Position numbers and translations under genes: made by a program
Origin: Haloarcula rara
GTDB lineage: Archaea; Halobacteriota; Halobacteria; Halobacteriales; Haloarculaceae
Length of the DNA stretch: 64,000 nt
Assembly: GCF_029338235.1 (NCBI RefSeq)
Contig: NZ_CP119785.1
Span: 2,666,001-2,730,000, forward strand
Direction: 5' to 3'
The notes under the pieces: generated by a model
The model's database searches: none
Seen by the model: the letters and a program-made list of their open reading frames with translations, nothing else
What the model was told of the DNA's origin: nothing
Shown: piece after piece, positions 1 to 8,937 of the stretch
Position numbering within the stretch: the first letter of the stretch is position 1
How the letters are laid out: each line of letters starts with the position of its first letter

Positions 1-1
1 G

Positions 2-796
2 GAGATCTACGAGACGGTCGATGACAACACGCTGGTGGACAAGTTCCGCGACGGCCTGGTCGTCTTCGTCGCGCTCGTCCTCGCGCTCGTCGCGATGATA
101 GCCTCAAGCATCGTCCTGGGCGGGCTGGTCGCACAGATTCCCTACAGTCAGGCGCTGACGCCCGTGGCGCTGATAGGCGGGCTGGTCATCGCGTTCTACC
201 CGATATACTACGTGTTTCCGGACGTAGACGTCGGCTACCGAGACGTGCTTCCCGGCGTGGTCGTGGCCGCGGTCGGCTGGGGGGCGATGCAGGGCCTGTT
301 CCAGCTGTATCTCTCCGTCGCGGAGCCGGGGTCGGGGAGCTTCTTCGGCGGCGTCGTGGTTGTCGTCACCTACCTCTACTTCTCCGCGCTGGTGCTCCTG
401 CTGGGCGCCGTCATCAACGCGGTCGTCGGCCAGCACTCGCTGGGCGGCCCGGGCGGTGTCGGTCGCTCGGAGGCACACTTCGAGACTGAACGGACGGAGA
501 CGCTCGACTCGGCGGAGCTGGTCGCCTACCTCGCAGACCTGCGGTCCGAGTTGCTCTCCGAACACGGGACACGCAGGCGGTCCGACCTCGCCGGGGAGCG
601 TCCCCACCCGACAGGTGATATCGAACTGGTTGAGCGCTCGACGACCGAAGGGGAGTCAAACCAGTGGCAGTTGATACTCCGCTGGCCGTTCTCGGACGAC
701 GAGCTCGTCGAGTACATGGCGTCCCGGACTGGCGACGAAGCGAGCGAGCCCGCCGACGCGGGCGCCGCCAGAGGCGAGACGACCGCCGACGACTGA
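2..796 (+). CDS. YihY/BrkB family membrane protein (5' partial)
   Basis: The reading frame is open from the left edge, so the true start lies outside the window. The visible part has several transmembrane helices with the YihY/BrkB pattern: a hydrophobic first helix, then a Y-x-x-P-D-V loop, and a conserved helix pair around G-W-G-A and T-Y-L-Y-F-S-A-L-V-L-L-L-G-A. A long acidic cytoplasmic tail of about 110 residues follows. Family members were once called tRNA-processing ribonuclease BN, but that activity was reassigned, so only 'integral membrane protein of unknown transport or structural role' is safe. The family call is firm and the function is not known. Confidence 0.85.
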   Translation, partial: EIYETVDDNTLVDKFRDGLVVFVALVLALVAMIASSIVLGGLVAQIPYSQALTPVALIGGLVIAFYPIYYVFPDVDVGYRDVLPGVVVAAVGWGAMQGLFQLYLSVAEPGSGSFFGGVVVVVTYLYFSALVLLLGAVINAVVGQHSLGGPGGVGRSEAHFETERTETLDSAELVAYLADLRSELLSEHGTRRRSDLAGERPHPTGDIELVERSTTEGESNQWQLILRWPFSDDELVEYMASRTGDEASEPADAGAARGETTADD

Positions 797-879
797 TACT
801 ACCGGTTGTAACAAACTGACGGAATTCGTCACCCCGGGGTGGCGAATATCTGTACGAACGTACAGCCGGCAGTATGACC

Positions 880-1152
880 TCAGACCCCTTCGAGGTCCGA
901 GCGGTACTCGTTGATAGCGTCGTCCGCGTCGTCGATAGCGTCGGCCACGTCGGCCCCGTCACCGCTCTGGAGGTCGTTCAGCGCCGACTGGATGCGGGCG
1001 AGTCGACCGTGGTCGGGGCCGCGGTCGGCGGTCGAGAGCCGCTCTAACTGGCCGGCGAGCTCGCCGAGGCGCTCGCTCGCGTCGTCGTTTCCGGTGTTCC
1101 CCGCGGCCGATTCGAGCAGGTCACTGGCTGTCGCGAGTTCGTCGCGTGTCAT
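880..1152 (-). CDS. small acidic haloarchaeal protein (DUF7553-like)
   Basis: This gene encodes 90 residues, helical and acidic, with no cysteines, no signal and no membrane segment. It begins M-T-R-D-E-L and ends in repeated A-D-A-I-D-D-A-D heptad-like spacing. The frame stays open for 60 codons upstream, but that stretch has poor haloarchaeal composition. A TATA-like TTATACTT about 27 nt upstream of the start at 1152 supports a leaderless mRNA from there. The resemblance to a conserved haloarchaeal family (DUF7553) is from memory. Function unknown. Confidence 0.65.
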   Translation of the reverse strand: MTRDELATASDLLESAAGNTGNDDASERLGELAGQLERLSTADRGPDHGRLARIQSALNDLQSGDGADVADAIDDADDAINEYRSDLEGV

Positions 1153-1511
1153 GCCTTGAGGTTTCGGGATGTGAAGTATAACAGTTCCTTTCGTGGAGGT
1201 TCCTGCACCTATCTGTGAGACGGGCCCGATTGCGTCCGCGTCGCACACTGGCGCTCGAGTCGAGGTATCGTCGGCGTCGTATCGGCCGCTGACGCCGCGG
1301 TACCCCTGAGGGACGTCTACCCGGAGATCCAAGTAATGGAAAGCGATACATACCGGCAGATGTCGGGACAGGGCTGGGGACCATACGGCTCTGAGGGTGC
1401 GTAGCTTCTGTACAGACGACCCTTTCTCGTAACCACTGGGCCAGCTACTGCAGCCGAGCCGGAGCTATCTGGCACGAACCCTTAACCCGTCGTTTCCGAA
1501 CCAGTAGGACG
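1153..1511. other. intergenic region without a recognised gene
   Basis: This gap of about 360 nt lies between divergent genes. The left part holds the TATA-like promoter of the small acidic protein on the minus strand (near 1175-1183). I see no convincing small ORF, RNA or repeat in the rest. Confidence 0.5.
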
Positions 1512-2057
1512 ATGTATCCGCCGGGTCACGTCGGGCTTACCGCGCTCTTGTTCGCGCCGCTTGTGTACTGGTTTCGGGTTCGGGGTCGCCGGGCGGCCGC
1601 GACGGAGTGTCTGGGGGTGGCGCTCGCGCTGGCCGTGCTCCCCGACATCGACAAGGTGTGGCCGGGGCTTGTCCACCGCGGTGTCACGCATACACTGCTT
1701 GCCGCCGTGGTCGCCGGCGCGCTCGTCGTTCTCCTCTTCCGGGCGCCGGCGGCTGGCTCGCCGGGCCTCGGTGGCGAACATCCCGTCGTCTGCTATCTGG
1801 TCGGCGCAGCCGGCGTCGTTTCTCACCTCGTCGGTGACGTCATCACGCCGATGGGCATCCAGCCGTTCTTCCCGGGCTCTCGACTGGTCTACTCACTGGA
1901 CCTCGTGCAGGCCAGTTCCCCGACGGCGAACCTCCTGCTGATCGTAGCCGGTTGCGCGACGCTGCTGTGCAGTTACCGTATCCCGGTCGGCGCGGTGGTC
2001 GAGGCGGGTGGCGCCGAAGAGTCGGCGCCGGTACGCCCGCTCTCAGACCAGCGCTAA
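1512..2057 (+). CDS. metal-dependent membrane hydrolase, DUF457/YdjM family
   Basis: A 181-aa integral membrane protein. The family signature is visible: an N-terminal G-H-x-G-x-T segment, then L-P-D-I-D-K at about residue 45, H-R-G-V-T-H-T in the next loop, and S-H-L-V-G-D with T-P-M-G about 50 residues on. These His/Asp residues are the presumed metal ligands between membrane helices. DUF457 proteins (YdjM type) are annotated as membrane-bound metal-dependent hydrolases, often linked to envelope or lipid metabolism, but the substrate is unknown. The gene stands alone. The start ATG begins the conserved M-Y-P-P-G-H motif, so the start is secure. Confidence 0.8.
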   Translation: MYPPGHVGLTALLFAPLVYWFRVRGRRAAATECLGVALALAVLPDIDKVWPGLVHRGVTHTLLAAVVAGALVVLLFRAPAAGSPGLGGEHPVVCYLVGAAGVVSHLVGDVITPMGIQPFFPGSRLVYSLDLVQASSPTANLLLIVAGCATLLCSYRIPVGAVVEAGGAEESAPVRPLSDQR

Positions 2058-2163
2058 CCGCCGGACTGCTGTGCCTCGTTCGACCGCGACCCGCGCTGTC
2101 GACACGTTCGGCGCCTGCCAACCGTCTCCCTATGCCGGTAGCGACCCTACTGTGGACTGTCAG

Positions 2164-2409
2164 ATGGACGCGACCAAGCAACAACACGAGCTGCACGTCT
2201 CGCGCACCGAACACGACGACGGGTGGACGGTCGCCGCGGACCTGCACCCGCTCGCCGACGACGACGTGACCGTCGAACTCATCGATGAGACCGCCGTCGT
2301 CGCTATCGACACGCCGATGCTCCGAACCGAAATCGACGTCGACCTGCCCGACAGCAGCGGGACGGCGACGCTGCGAAACGGCGTCCTCGTCGTCGAGCAC
2401 ACCTCGTAA
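2164..2409 (+). CDS. small Hsp20-like/DUF7127-type acidic protein
   Basis: The ATG at 2164 gives an 81-residue protein. An upstream in-frame ATG at 2008 would add residues of atypical composition and overlap the preceding gene, so it was not chosen. The chain is beta-rich, with alternating V-T-V-E-L and G-T-A-T-L-R-N-G-V-L-V-V segments like the end of an alpha-crystallin (Hsp20) beta sandwich. It is much shorter than a full small heat-shock protein and has no I-x-I tail. The family (DUF7127 or degenerate Hsp20) is an inference from pattern only. Confidence 0.6.
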   Translation: MDATKQQHELHVSRTEHDDGWTVAADLHPLADDDVTVELIDETAVVAIDTPMLRTEIDVDLPDSSGTATLRNGVLVVEHTS

Positions 2410-2499
2410 CACCGTTTTCTCCGACCGCTCACGGCCGGTAGGAAGTAACGACGCGCGACTCCACAAGAGATTTCACCCGCTTGGCGGTAGCTGTGTGCA

Positions 2500-3495
2500 A
2501 TGACAACGCCGCCGGAGAAGCTACCGACGCTCAGTGGCTCCGTGCCGCCGGCACGGGAGTGGGCACGGACGTTCGCTATCGGTATCTGTATGGGCACTGC
2601 CGACGCCGTGCCGGGTGTCTCTGGCGGGACCATCGCACTCATCGCCGGCATCTACGGCCGGCTCATCGCGATGATAAACGCCATCACGCCGACCCGCATC
2701 GTGACCTTTCTCCGCTCGTTGACGCCGCTTGACGGCGGGCTCGACCTGCGCGGGGCGCTCTCTATCTTCGACGAGATAGATGGCTGGTTCGGGCTGGCGC
2801 TGGTCGCCGGCGTCGGGACAGCTGTCGTCCTGGTTACCAGAGCGGTCCACATCCTGAACAAGACCTACCCGACGCTCCTCTTTGGCTTCTTCTTCGGGCT
2901 CATCGCCGCCTCCGCGGTGGCCCTGCTGCGGGAGCTCACTGTCGACTCCGCGTTCCAGGTCGCCGCCGGCGTGGTCGGATTCACTATCGCGTTCCTGCTG
3001 TCCGGACCCGTCACGTTCCTCGAAAGCGGCGGGCTCGTCGTGATTTTCGTCGCCGGTTCGGTGGCGGTCAGCGCGATGATACTCCCCGGCATCTCCGGTT
3101 CGCTCATGCTGGTCATCCTCGGCCAGTACACGTTCATGTCGGACACGCTCAGCCGGTTCATCGACGGCCTCGTCGGGGCCGTAACGGGCGGGGCCACCGC
3201 GACGCTCGTCGACGACGCCGTCCTCGTCACCACGTTCATCGCCGGGGGTTTCGTCGGCCTGTTCACCGTCTCGCGGGTCGTGCGACGGGCCCTGGACCGG
3301 AACCGTCGTGCGACCATGACGTTTCTCGTTGCGCTGGTCGTGGGGGCGTTGCGCGCACCTGTCCAGGAGGTCCGGAGCGAAGCCGGCTTCTCGACCGAGG
3401 TGCTGATTGCCTTTGTCGCCGCCGCAGTGGTCGGCAGCGTCTTCCTGCTCGTGCTGGACTGGTACGCTGTCGACCTCGACTTGGACTCGGTGTGA
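2500..3495 (+). CDS. DUF368 polyprenyl-phosphate transporter
   Basis: A 331-aa polytopic membrane protein of the DUF368 (PopT) family. The diagnostic N-terminal motif is clear at residues 30-50: G-x-x-M-G-x-A-D-x-V-P-G-V-S-G-G-T-I-A. The internal-repeat copy is A-M-I-L-P-G-I-S-G-S-L-M-L around residue 195. DUF368 and DedA proteins were shown in bacteria to be undecaprenyl-phosphate flippases. In a haloarchaeon the likely substrate is dolichyl phosphate recycled from S-layer N-glycosylation, which is an inference. About 9-10 helices are predicted. The gene is monocistronic here and converges with the oxidoreductase gene, leaving only 6 nt between stops. Confidence 0.88.
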   Translation: MTTPPEKLPTLSGSVPPAREWARTFAIGICMGTADAVPGVSGGTIALIAGIYGRLIAMINAITPTRIVTFLRSLTPLDGGLDLRGALSIFDEIDGWFGLALVAGVGTAVVLVTRAVHILNKTYPTLLFGFFFGLIAASAVALLRELTVDSAFQVAAGVVGFTIAFLLSGPVTFLESGGLVVIFVAGSVAVSAMILPGISGSLMLVILGQYTFMSDTLSRFIDGLVGAVTGGATATLVDDAVLVTTFIAGGFVGLFTVSRVVRRALDRNRRATMTFLVALVVGALRAPVQEVRSEAGFSTEVLIAFVAAAVVGSVFLLVLDWYAVDLDLDSV

Positions 3496-3501
3496 GTCCG
3501 G

Positions 3502-4602
3502 TCAGAACCCGAACGCACGGCGGTACTGTGGCGGCCCCTCGATGTCGTCGGTCGCGTCGAGCGCCTGTGCCGCGTGGAGTGTGAAGTACGGGTCCCGAAG
3601 GTGTTCGCGCCCGACGATGGCCAGGTCCGCCCGGTCATTGGCGATGATGGCCTCTGCCTGCTCTGGCGTGGTGATACCGCCGACCGCGCCGACGGTGATA
3701 TCGGCCTCGGTCTCTCGGCGGATACGCTCGGCATAGGGAAGCTGGTAGTTCGGCCCTGGGTTCTCAGGCCAGGAGTTCGGGCTGATTCCGCCGCCGCTGA
3801 CGTCGATGAGGTCCGCGCCCACGTCGGCCAGGTCGTCGGCCAGCCGCACAGAGTCCGCGACGGTCCAGGACTCTCGCTCCGGGAGCCAGTCAGTCGCTGA
3901 GATGCGGACGAAGACGGGCCTGTCGTCAGGCCAGACCGCCCGGACCGCGGCGGTGACCTCGCGTGTGAGCCGTGTCCGTCCCTCGAAGTCGCCGCCGTAG
4001 CCGTCCTCGCGGTGGTTGGTCACCGGCGAACAGAACTCGTGGAGGAGATAGCCGTGGGCGGCGTGGACCTCCGCGACCTCGAAGCCCGCCGCCAGTGCGC
4101 GCTCGGCGGCCGCGCGGAACGAGTCGACGACCGACTCGATGTCGTCTCGGGTGAGCCGCTCTGTCGTCGGCGCCTTGTCGTCGTAGGGCCAGGGCTCCTC
4201 GGAGGGGCCGACGACGTCCCAGCCGCCCGCGTCGGGCTTGAGCGGCTCGTGGCCGTCCCAGGGCCGACTCGTCGAGGCCTTCCGGCCGGCGTGGGCCAGC
4301 TGGATGCCGGGGACGCTGCCCTGGTCGCGGACGAACTCGGTGATGGGTGCAAGCGCCGCGGTCTGCTCGTCGGTCCAGATACCGAGATCCTCGGGGGAGA
4401 TGCGTCCGCGGGCCTCGACGGCGGTGGCCTCGGTCATTACGAGCCCGGCGCCGCCGACGGCTCGGGAGGTGAGATGGGTCCGGTGCCAGTCCGTGGCGAC
4501 GCCGTCCCGTGCGTCACAGGAGTACTGGCACATCGGAGAGACCATCACTCGATTGGGTATCGTCGTCTCTCGCAGCGTCAGGGGGGTAAACAGGGCTGCC
4601 AT
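3502..4602 (-). CDS. NADH:flavin oxidoreductase, old yellow enzyme family (YqjM-like)
   Basis: A 366-aa FMN-dependent TIM-barrel ene-reductase. M-C-Q-Y-S at residues 24-28 is the YqjM-class motif that places a cysteine near the flavin. H-A-G-R-K is at 104-108. H180 and H183 lie in the substrate-anion pocket (E-V-H-A-A-H-G-Y-L-L), followed by S-P-V-T-N-H-R-x-D-x-Y-G-G. V-G-R-E near the C-terminus is the phosphate-binding end of the barrel. The frame is open upstream to 4794, but conserved homology begins at the Met at 4602. It lies 53 nt downstream of cruF on the same strand and may be read through from the carotenoid operon. Substrate unknown. Confidence 0.9.
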   Translation of the reverse strand: MAALFTPLTLRETTIPNRVMVSPMCQYSCDARDGVATDWHRTHLTSRAVGGAGLVMTEATAVEARGRISPEDLGIWTDEQTAALAPITEFVRDQGSVPGIQLAHAGRKASTSRPWDGHEPLKPDAGGWDVVGPSEEPWPYDDKAPTTERLTRDDIESVVDSFRAAAERALAAGFEVAEVHAAHGYLLHEFCSPVTNHREDGYGGDFEGRTRLTREVTAAVRAVWPDDRPVFVRISATDWLPERESWTVADSVRLADDLADVGADLIDVSGGGISPNSWPENPGPNYQLPYAERIRRETEADITVGAVGGITTPEQAEAIIANDRADLAIVGREHLRDPYFTLHAAQALDATDDIEGPPQYRRAFGF

Positions 4603-4655
4603 CGACAGACGTTCACCGGCGAGTCTGATAACTGCCGGGGTCCCGGAACCGACCG

Positions 4656-5522
4656 TTACCGCCAGACGGCGCGGCCAAGACGGGTCTCCGAGAGGTCGAA
4701 GTCGAAGCGTTCGGTCTTCAGGAGCCCGGCTCCCAGCAGCGCGGCCAGCGCGACCGGTATCCAGTTGGCGTAGAAGAGGTTGATACCGCCCCACAGGAGG
4801 ACGAAGCTCACCAGGTCGTCGAGCATAAACTCACACTCCTCGAGCCGGCGCCGCAGGCCGGCCCGGTCGAAGCCGAGGTCGAAACACAGGACGGCGACGG
4901 CCCCCGACAGCAGCCAGCCGAGGTAGTTCGACCACGGGACCCCGTAGAACTGCTGGACATCGTAGGCCCAGAACCCGATGCCGACGGCACCGGGGTCTAA
5001 CACCAGGTCGACGAGGATGACCGTCGCCAGCGTCGCCAGCAGCCGAAGCGGCGTCGATTCGGCCCGCTCACCGAACAGCAGCAGGACCAGCAGGTAGGCG
5101 TTCAGGACAAGCGGGAAGAAAAAGACCGGCAGGCCTAGTGGCACCTCGCCAAACAGCATCGGCCCGAGGTCAACACCGTATGTAAATTCGCCGTAAGGCC
5201 AGCCGGTGCGGACGCCGATGAGTTCGATACCGTAGGAGTACAGCGTCAGCGCGACGAGTGCGACGGTCGCTTTGCGGTCAAGCAGCGGCGTGACGCCGGC
5301 CACCAGCGGCAGGCGCATCACTAAAGTCCCGAAGAGGACGAAGAACGGATTGAACGCCAGCGGCGGCGGTAGCAGCCCCTCGGCGCTGGCCAGCAGCGTC
5401 ACCGCGCCCACGAGGGGAAAGACGACGGCGATGGTAAAGCGGTGCTCGCGGACCAGCGCGTCGAGTCGCGTGGCCGCGTCGTGGCGGTCCCGCGGCAGTG
5501 ACCAACTGACCCCATCAGCCAT
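4656..5522 (-). CDS. cruF: bisanhydrobacterioruberin hydratase (C50 carotenoid hydratase)
   Basis: A 288-aa membrane protein of the CruF/DUF422 family, which adds water to the terminal C2'',3'' double bonds of bisanhydrobacterioruberin, the last step to bacterioruberin. Visible family features are seven or so transmembrane helices, the T-G-W-P-Y-G-E-F-T-Y segment at about residue 107, the D-L-V-L-D-P-G-A-V motif and F-Y-G-V-P-W-S-N-Y-L-G-W. It is third in the crtD-lyeJ-cruF order I recall from Haloarcula japonica, where the pathway was solved. Its ATG overlaps the end of lyeJ by 8 nt, implying translational coupling. Confidence 0.93.
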   Translation of the reverse strand: MADGVSWSLPRDRHDAATRLDALVREHRFTIAVVFPLVGAVTLLASAEGLLPPPLAFNPFFVLFGTLVMRLPLVAGVTPLLDRKATVALVALTLYSYGIELIGVRTGWPYGEFTYGVDLGPMLFGEVPLGLPVFFFPLVLNAYLLVLLLFGERAESTPLRLLATLATVILVDLVLDPGAVGIGFWAYDVQQFYGVPWSNYLGWLLSGAVAVLCFDLGFDRAGLRRRLEECEFMLDDLVSFVLLWGGINLFYANWIPVALAALLGAGLLKTERFDFDLSETRLGRAVWR

Positions 5523-6396
5523 ACAGCATCACCCACAGGCCCACGAGCGTAAAGGCCATCCCGACGAGCGTGTTGATGGCCGGATACCACCAGTAGGCCT
5601 CGTCGATATCGACGCCGACGGCGAGGATGCCGAAGACGAGCCCCGGATAGACGAGCAGCAGGCCGCCGAACACCCAGTGAGTGTAGGTGAAGACGAAGGC
5701 CGCCGAGAGCCAGCACATCACGCAGTAGTAGTAGGTGTTGGACTCGCCCAGGAACGTCGCGGTCGTCTCGATGCCGGCCTCGCGGTCCGGTTCGATGTCG
5801 GGAATCGCGGAGAAGGTGTGCATCCCCATGGTCCAGAGCCATGCGCCGGCGACGGCCGTCGCGGGCGGGGCGACCCCCTCGATAGCGGCGTAGGCGACGA
5901 CGCCCGGGAGGATGTACAGCCCGTTCGACAGCGAGTCCAGAAACGGCGTGGTCTTGAACCGAAGGGGCGGCGCGGAGTACTCTATCGAGAGGGCGGCCCA
6001 CGCGAGGAGCGCAACCGCGCCCAGAGTCGGAAGCCACGGCAGGAACCCAGCGGCCAGCAGCCCCGAGGCGACGATGGCGGCCACGACGACCCGGTCCCCG
6101 CGGTAGCTGACCTCGCGGCCCTCGTCTTTCTTGGGGTTAACCTGGTCGATGTCACGGTCGAAGACGTCGTTGACGCCATAGAGGAAGACGTTCGCCGGAA
6201 TCGTGAAGTACAGAAACAGCGCGATAGCCAGCGGTGAGAACAGCTCTCCCGGCCCGTCGGCGGCGTACGTGACGGCGACGACGACGGGACCGCCCTGGTA
6301 GAGCCAGAAGCGGGGTCGCGAGAGCCAGAAAAGGTAGCCCGGCCGGCTCTCCTCGCCCGGGAGCACGGTACTGAGTCGGTCCGTCACGGTACTCAT
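5515..6396 (-). CDS. lyeJ: lycopene elongase/1,2-hydratase, UbiA family
   Basis: A 293-aa membrane prenyltransferase of the UbiA superfamily. It attaches a C5 isoprene unit to each end of lycopene and hydrates it, beginning the route to C50 bacterioruberin. The first Asp-rich motif is G-V-N-D-V-F-D-R-D-I-D at about residue 73, and the second, D-I-E-P-D-R-E-A-G, comes about 120 residues later. Both bind Mg-diphosphate. The chosen start (M-S-T-V-T-D) forms an ATGA overlap with the crtD stop. A further 17 in-frame codons upstream lie inside crtD and are rejected. Confidence 0.93.
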   Translation of the reverse strand: MSTVTDRLSTVLPGEESRPGYLFWLSRPRFWLYQGGPVVVAVTYAADGPGELFSPLAIALFLYFTIPANVFLYGVNDVFDRDIDQVNPKKDEGREVSYRGDRVVVAAIVASGLLAAGFLPWLPTLGAVALLAWAALSIEYSAPPLRFKTTPFLDSLSNGLYILPGVVAYAAIEGVAPPATAVAGAWLWTMGMHTFSAIPDIEPDREAGIETTATFLGESNTYYYCVMCWLSAAFVFTYTHWVFGGLLLVYPGLVFGILAVGVDIDEAYWWYPAINTLVGMAFTLVGLWVMLYG

Positions 6397-7880
6397 TCGT
6401 GGTCGTCGATGAGGCGCTGTGCCGTGTGTTCGCCGCTGATGAGACACATCGGGACGCCGACGCCGGGCGTCGTAAAGGAGCCGGTAAAGTAGAGCCCGTC
6501 AACGGCCGAGGAACGGTTGTTCGGGCGCAGGAGTGCGGTCTGGCGCAGCGTGTGAGCCAGGCCCAGCGCCGTGCCCTCCGTGGCGTTGTACCGCTTCCCG
6601 AAGTCGGAGACGGCGAACTGCTTCTCGTAGACGATGCGGTCACGCAGGTCGACGCCGGTGTTCTCGGCGATATCGGCCAGAATCTTCTCGCGGTACTCCT
6701 CGCGGACGGTGTCGCCGTCGTGCAGGCCCGGGGCGATGGGGACCAGCACGAAGAGGTTGGAGTGGCCTTCGGGGGCGACGCTCGGGTCGGTCTCGCTGGG
6801 CACACAGAGATAATAGGCCGGCTCGTCGGGCCAGTCGGGCTCCTCGAAGATGTCGTCGAAGTGGGGCTCCCAGTCGGTCGGGAGCACGAGCGTGTGGTGG
6901 GCCAGCGGCTCCACATCGCCCTCGACGCCCATGTACATGAGGAAGGCGGAGGGCGCGTAGGTCTTTTTCTCCCAGTAGTCGTCGTCGTACTGGCGTTCGT
7001 GGTCGGGCAGGAGTTCCCGCTCGGCGTGGCCGTAGTCGGCGTTGACGACGACCTCGTCGGGGTGGTAGGTGTCGCCGCCGACCGTCTCGACGAGGAAGCC
7101 GTCCTTGCGACGGCTTATCTCGGTCACCTCGCTGTCGGTCTGGTAAGTCACACCCATGCTCTCGCCGAGTTCGACGAGCGCGTCGACGACGGCACCGATG
7201 CCGCCGTCAGGGTAGTAGACGCCGAGGTTGAAATCGACGTGGCTCATCATGTTGTACAGCGCCGGCGTGTTCTTCGGCGACCCGCCGAGGAACACCAGCG
7301 TGTACTGCATTATCTGCTGGAGCTTGGGGTGGGTGAAGTAGTCCTCGACGTGGCCCTGCATCGACCCCAGCAACTGGAGCCCGATTGGCGCGGCCGTCAT
7401 CACGTCCAGGTCGACCCAGTCCCGGAGCCGCGAGCGGTCCTCGTAGACGAACTTGTTCATCGCCGTCTCGTAGTGGGTCTCACTGGTCTCGAGGTACTCC
7501 TCGAAGGCCTCGCCCGCGCCGGGTTCGTAGGACTCGAACAGTTCGCGCATCTCGTCGTTGTTCCCGGTCACGTCCAGCCGGTCACCGTCCTTGAAGTAGA
7601 TGCGGTAGTGGGGGTCAAGCCGTTCGAGGTCGTAGTAATCGCTGGGTTCCTTGCCGAAGTACGCGAAGAAGCGCTCGAAGACATCGGGCATCAGATACCA
7701 CGACGGCCCCATGTCGAAGGTGAATCCATCGGCCTCCAGCCGGGAGGCACGCCCTCCGACCTGTTCGTTCTTCTCCAGTACTCGGACATTCGCACCGGCG
7801 TCGGCCAGATAGCAGGCCGCCGAAAGGCCGCCAAAGCCGCCGCCCACCACGACAACCTCGTCTCCGGACAGGTCACTCAT
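6393..7880 (-). CDS. crtD: carotenoid 3,4-desaturase, phytoene-desaturase family
   Basis: A 495-aa FAD-dependent carotenoid desaturase that makes the 3,4 double bonds during bacterioruberin synthesis. The Rossmann motif V-G-G-G-F-G-G is at residues 12-18, with A-x-x-L-x-x-A-G-x-x-V-x-V-L-E behind it. The C-terminal carotenoid-desaturase signature, with T-G-S-F-T-T-P-G-V-G-V-P-M-C, is intact. As the first gene of the operon it sets the start of the three-gene unit. Its start at 7880 is the Met before the FAD motif; an upstream in-frame Met at 7922 adds 14 unlikely residues. The divergent neighbour is a ZIP transporter. Confidence 0.93.
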   Translation of the reverse strand: MSDLSGDEVVVVGGGFGGLSAACYLADAGANVRVLEKNEQVGGRASRLEADGFTFDMGPSWYLMPDVFERFFAYFGKEPSDYYDLERLDPHYRIYFKDGDRLDVTGNNDEMRELFESYEPGAGEAFEEYLETSETHYETAMNKFVYEDRSRLRDWVDLDVMTAAPIGLQLLGSMQGHVEDYFTHPKLQQIMQYTLVFLGGSPKNTPALYNMMSHVDFNLGVYYPDGGIGAVVDALVELGESMGVTYQTDSEVTEISRRKDGFLVETVGGDTYHPDEVVVNADYGHAERELLPDHERQYDDDYWEKKTYAPSAFLMYMGVEGDVEPLAHHTLVLPTDWEPHFDDIFEEPDWPDEPAYYLCVPSETDPSVAPEGHSNLFVLVPIAPGLHDGDTVREEYREKILADIAENTGVDLRDRIVYEKQFAVSDFGKRYNATEGTALGLAHTLRQTALLRPNNRSSAVDGLYFTGSFTTPGVGVPMCLISGEHTAQRLIDDHE

Positions 7881-7997
7881 TGTTGGTCTCTCGGGCCCGG
7901 AGCGACAATAAAGGCGCGCCAAACAGGGTTGGTGTGCGAAAGCGACTCAGGGCACTCGCTCCGGTCCGGCATCGCAGATACTCGCGAGGACCGACGG

Positions 7998-8007
7998 ACT
8001 TATTAGT
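7998..8007 (+). promoter_or_regulatory. TATA-like box for the ZIP transporter gene
   Basis: The stretch CTTATTAGT is centred 27 nt before the ATG at 8030. This is the spacing expected for a leaderless haloarchaeal transcript. It is a sequence-only prediction. Confidence 0.4.
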
Positions 8008-8029
8008 AACAACAGGTTTATATCGACTA

Positions 8030-8902
8030 ATGGCTATTAACGACCACTCTATTTTTAATAACTCGGGCGGATACTCCCTGCTCGGGGTCGCGAGTGTCGT
8101 CGCCTTGCTCGTTCTGTCGGGCCTCGCGGTCACTGGCGGCGCCCAGAAGGTGCTCGTCATCTCCTGGGTCGCCTTCGTGGCGATGGGACTGGGCGCGTGG
8201 CTGGGCGCACGCGCGACGGAGACGAGCCCGTACCGACTCGTGTGGGGGTACGGCCTCGCGAGCGGCGCGATGGTCACCTCGGCGGCAATGTTCCTCGTCC
8301 CGCAGGCGATGGGGCTTGGCACCGCCGCCGGCACCCCCCGAATCGGCGGTATCGGTATCGCTGCGGGTATCGTCGCCGGCTACGGGACCCATACTATCGG
8401 CCACCGGCTCACCCACGTCGAGACGAGCTTCGATACGACGACGGCGGCGATCACCGCCCACGCGCTGTCGGCTGGGCTCATCATCGGGCTGGTGTACGCC
8501 TCGATGCCGTCGCTCGGACTGCTGCTCGGGCTGGCTATCGTCTCCCACAAGGGGCCCGCGGGCTATGCCGCTGCCCGCCGACTGGTCCGTGAGAACAACT
8601 CCGCGACCGCGCTCTTGCTCCCCGCGGCCGGCGTCGGCCTCACGGCTATCCCGTCGGCGCTCGCCCCGGTCCCGGCCAGCCCGGCTGCCAACGCTATCGT
8701 CTTCGGCTTCGCCGCCGGCATCTTCCTCCACGTCGCGATGGACTTTCTGCCGAACTGTGACGCCGGCAGCGAGATAGACGAGGTCTGCTCGCTGGAGGAA
8801 CACTCCCACGACCTGCTTGATGAACTCCGGACCCACGGCGTCGGCTCGACCGTCCTCGGCGCCGCCGTCGTCGTGCTGGCGTGGGTCGCTCTCTCGGCGT
8901 GA
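8030..8902 (+). CDS. ZIP family metal transporter
   Basis: A 290-aa polytopic membrane protein with eight predicted helices and short polar loops. The ZIP-type helix pair is recognisable: G-T-H-T-I-G-H-R-L-T-H in the middle, A-H-A-L-S-A-G in the next helix, S-H-K-G-P-A-G-Y in the following one, and H-V-A-M-D-F-L-P late. These His/Asp residues would line the metal path. The ATG at 8030 fits a TATA-like box 27 nt upstream. An open frame starting at 7880 would overlap crtD head-on and has non-haloarchaeal composition. The metal cannot be told from sequence (zinc or iron most likely). Confidence 0.8.
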   Translation: MAINDHSIFNNSGGYSLLGVASVVALLVLSGLAVTGGAQKVLVISWVAFVAMGLGAWLGARATETSPYRLVWGYGLASGAMVTSAAMFLVPQAMGLGTAAGTPRIGGIGIAAGIVAGYGTHTIGHRLTHVETSFDTTTAAITAHALSAGLIIGLVYASMPSLGLLLGLAIVSHKGPAGYAAARRLVRENNSATALLLPAAGVGLTAIPSALAPVPASPAANAIVFGFAAGIFLHVAMDFLPNCDAGSEIDEVCSLEEHSHDLLDELRTHGVGSTVLGAAVVVLAWVALSA

Positions 8903-8937
8903 ACGGCCGTGAAAAAGGAACGGGGCTGTCAGGAAAT

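Noticed and set aside
6399..8006. Long plus-strand open frame (535 codons) opposite crtD
   Set aside because: It mirrors the crtD codons, has Val/Glu/Asp-rich composition typical of antisense frames in high-GC DNA, and shows no recognisable domain, while crtD has clear FAD and desaturase motifs.
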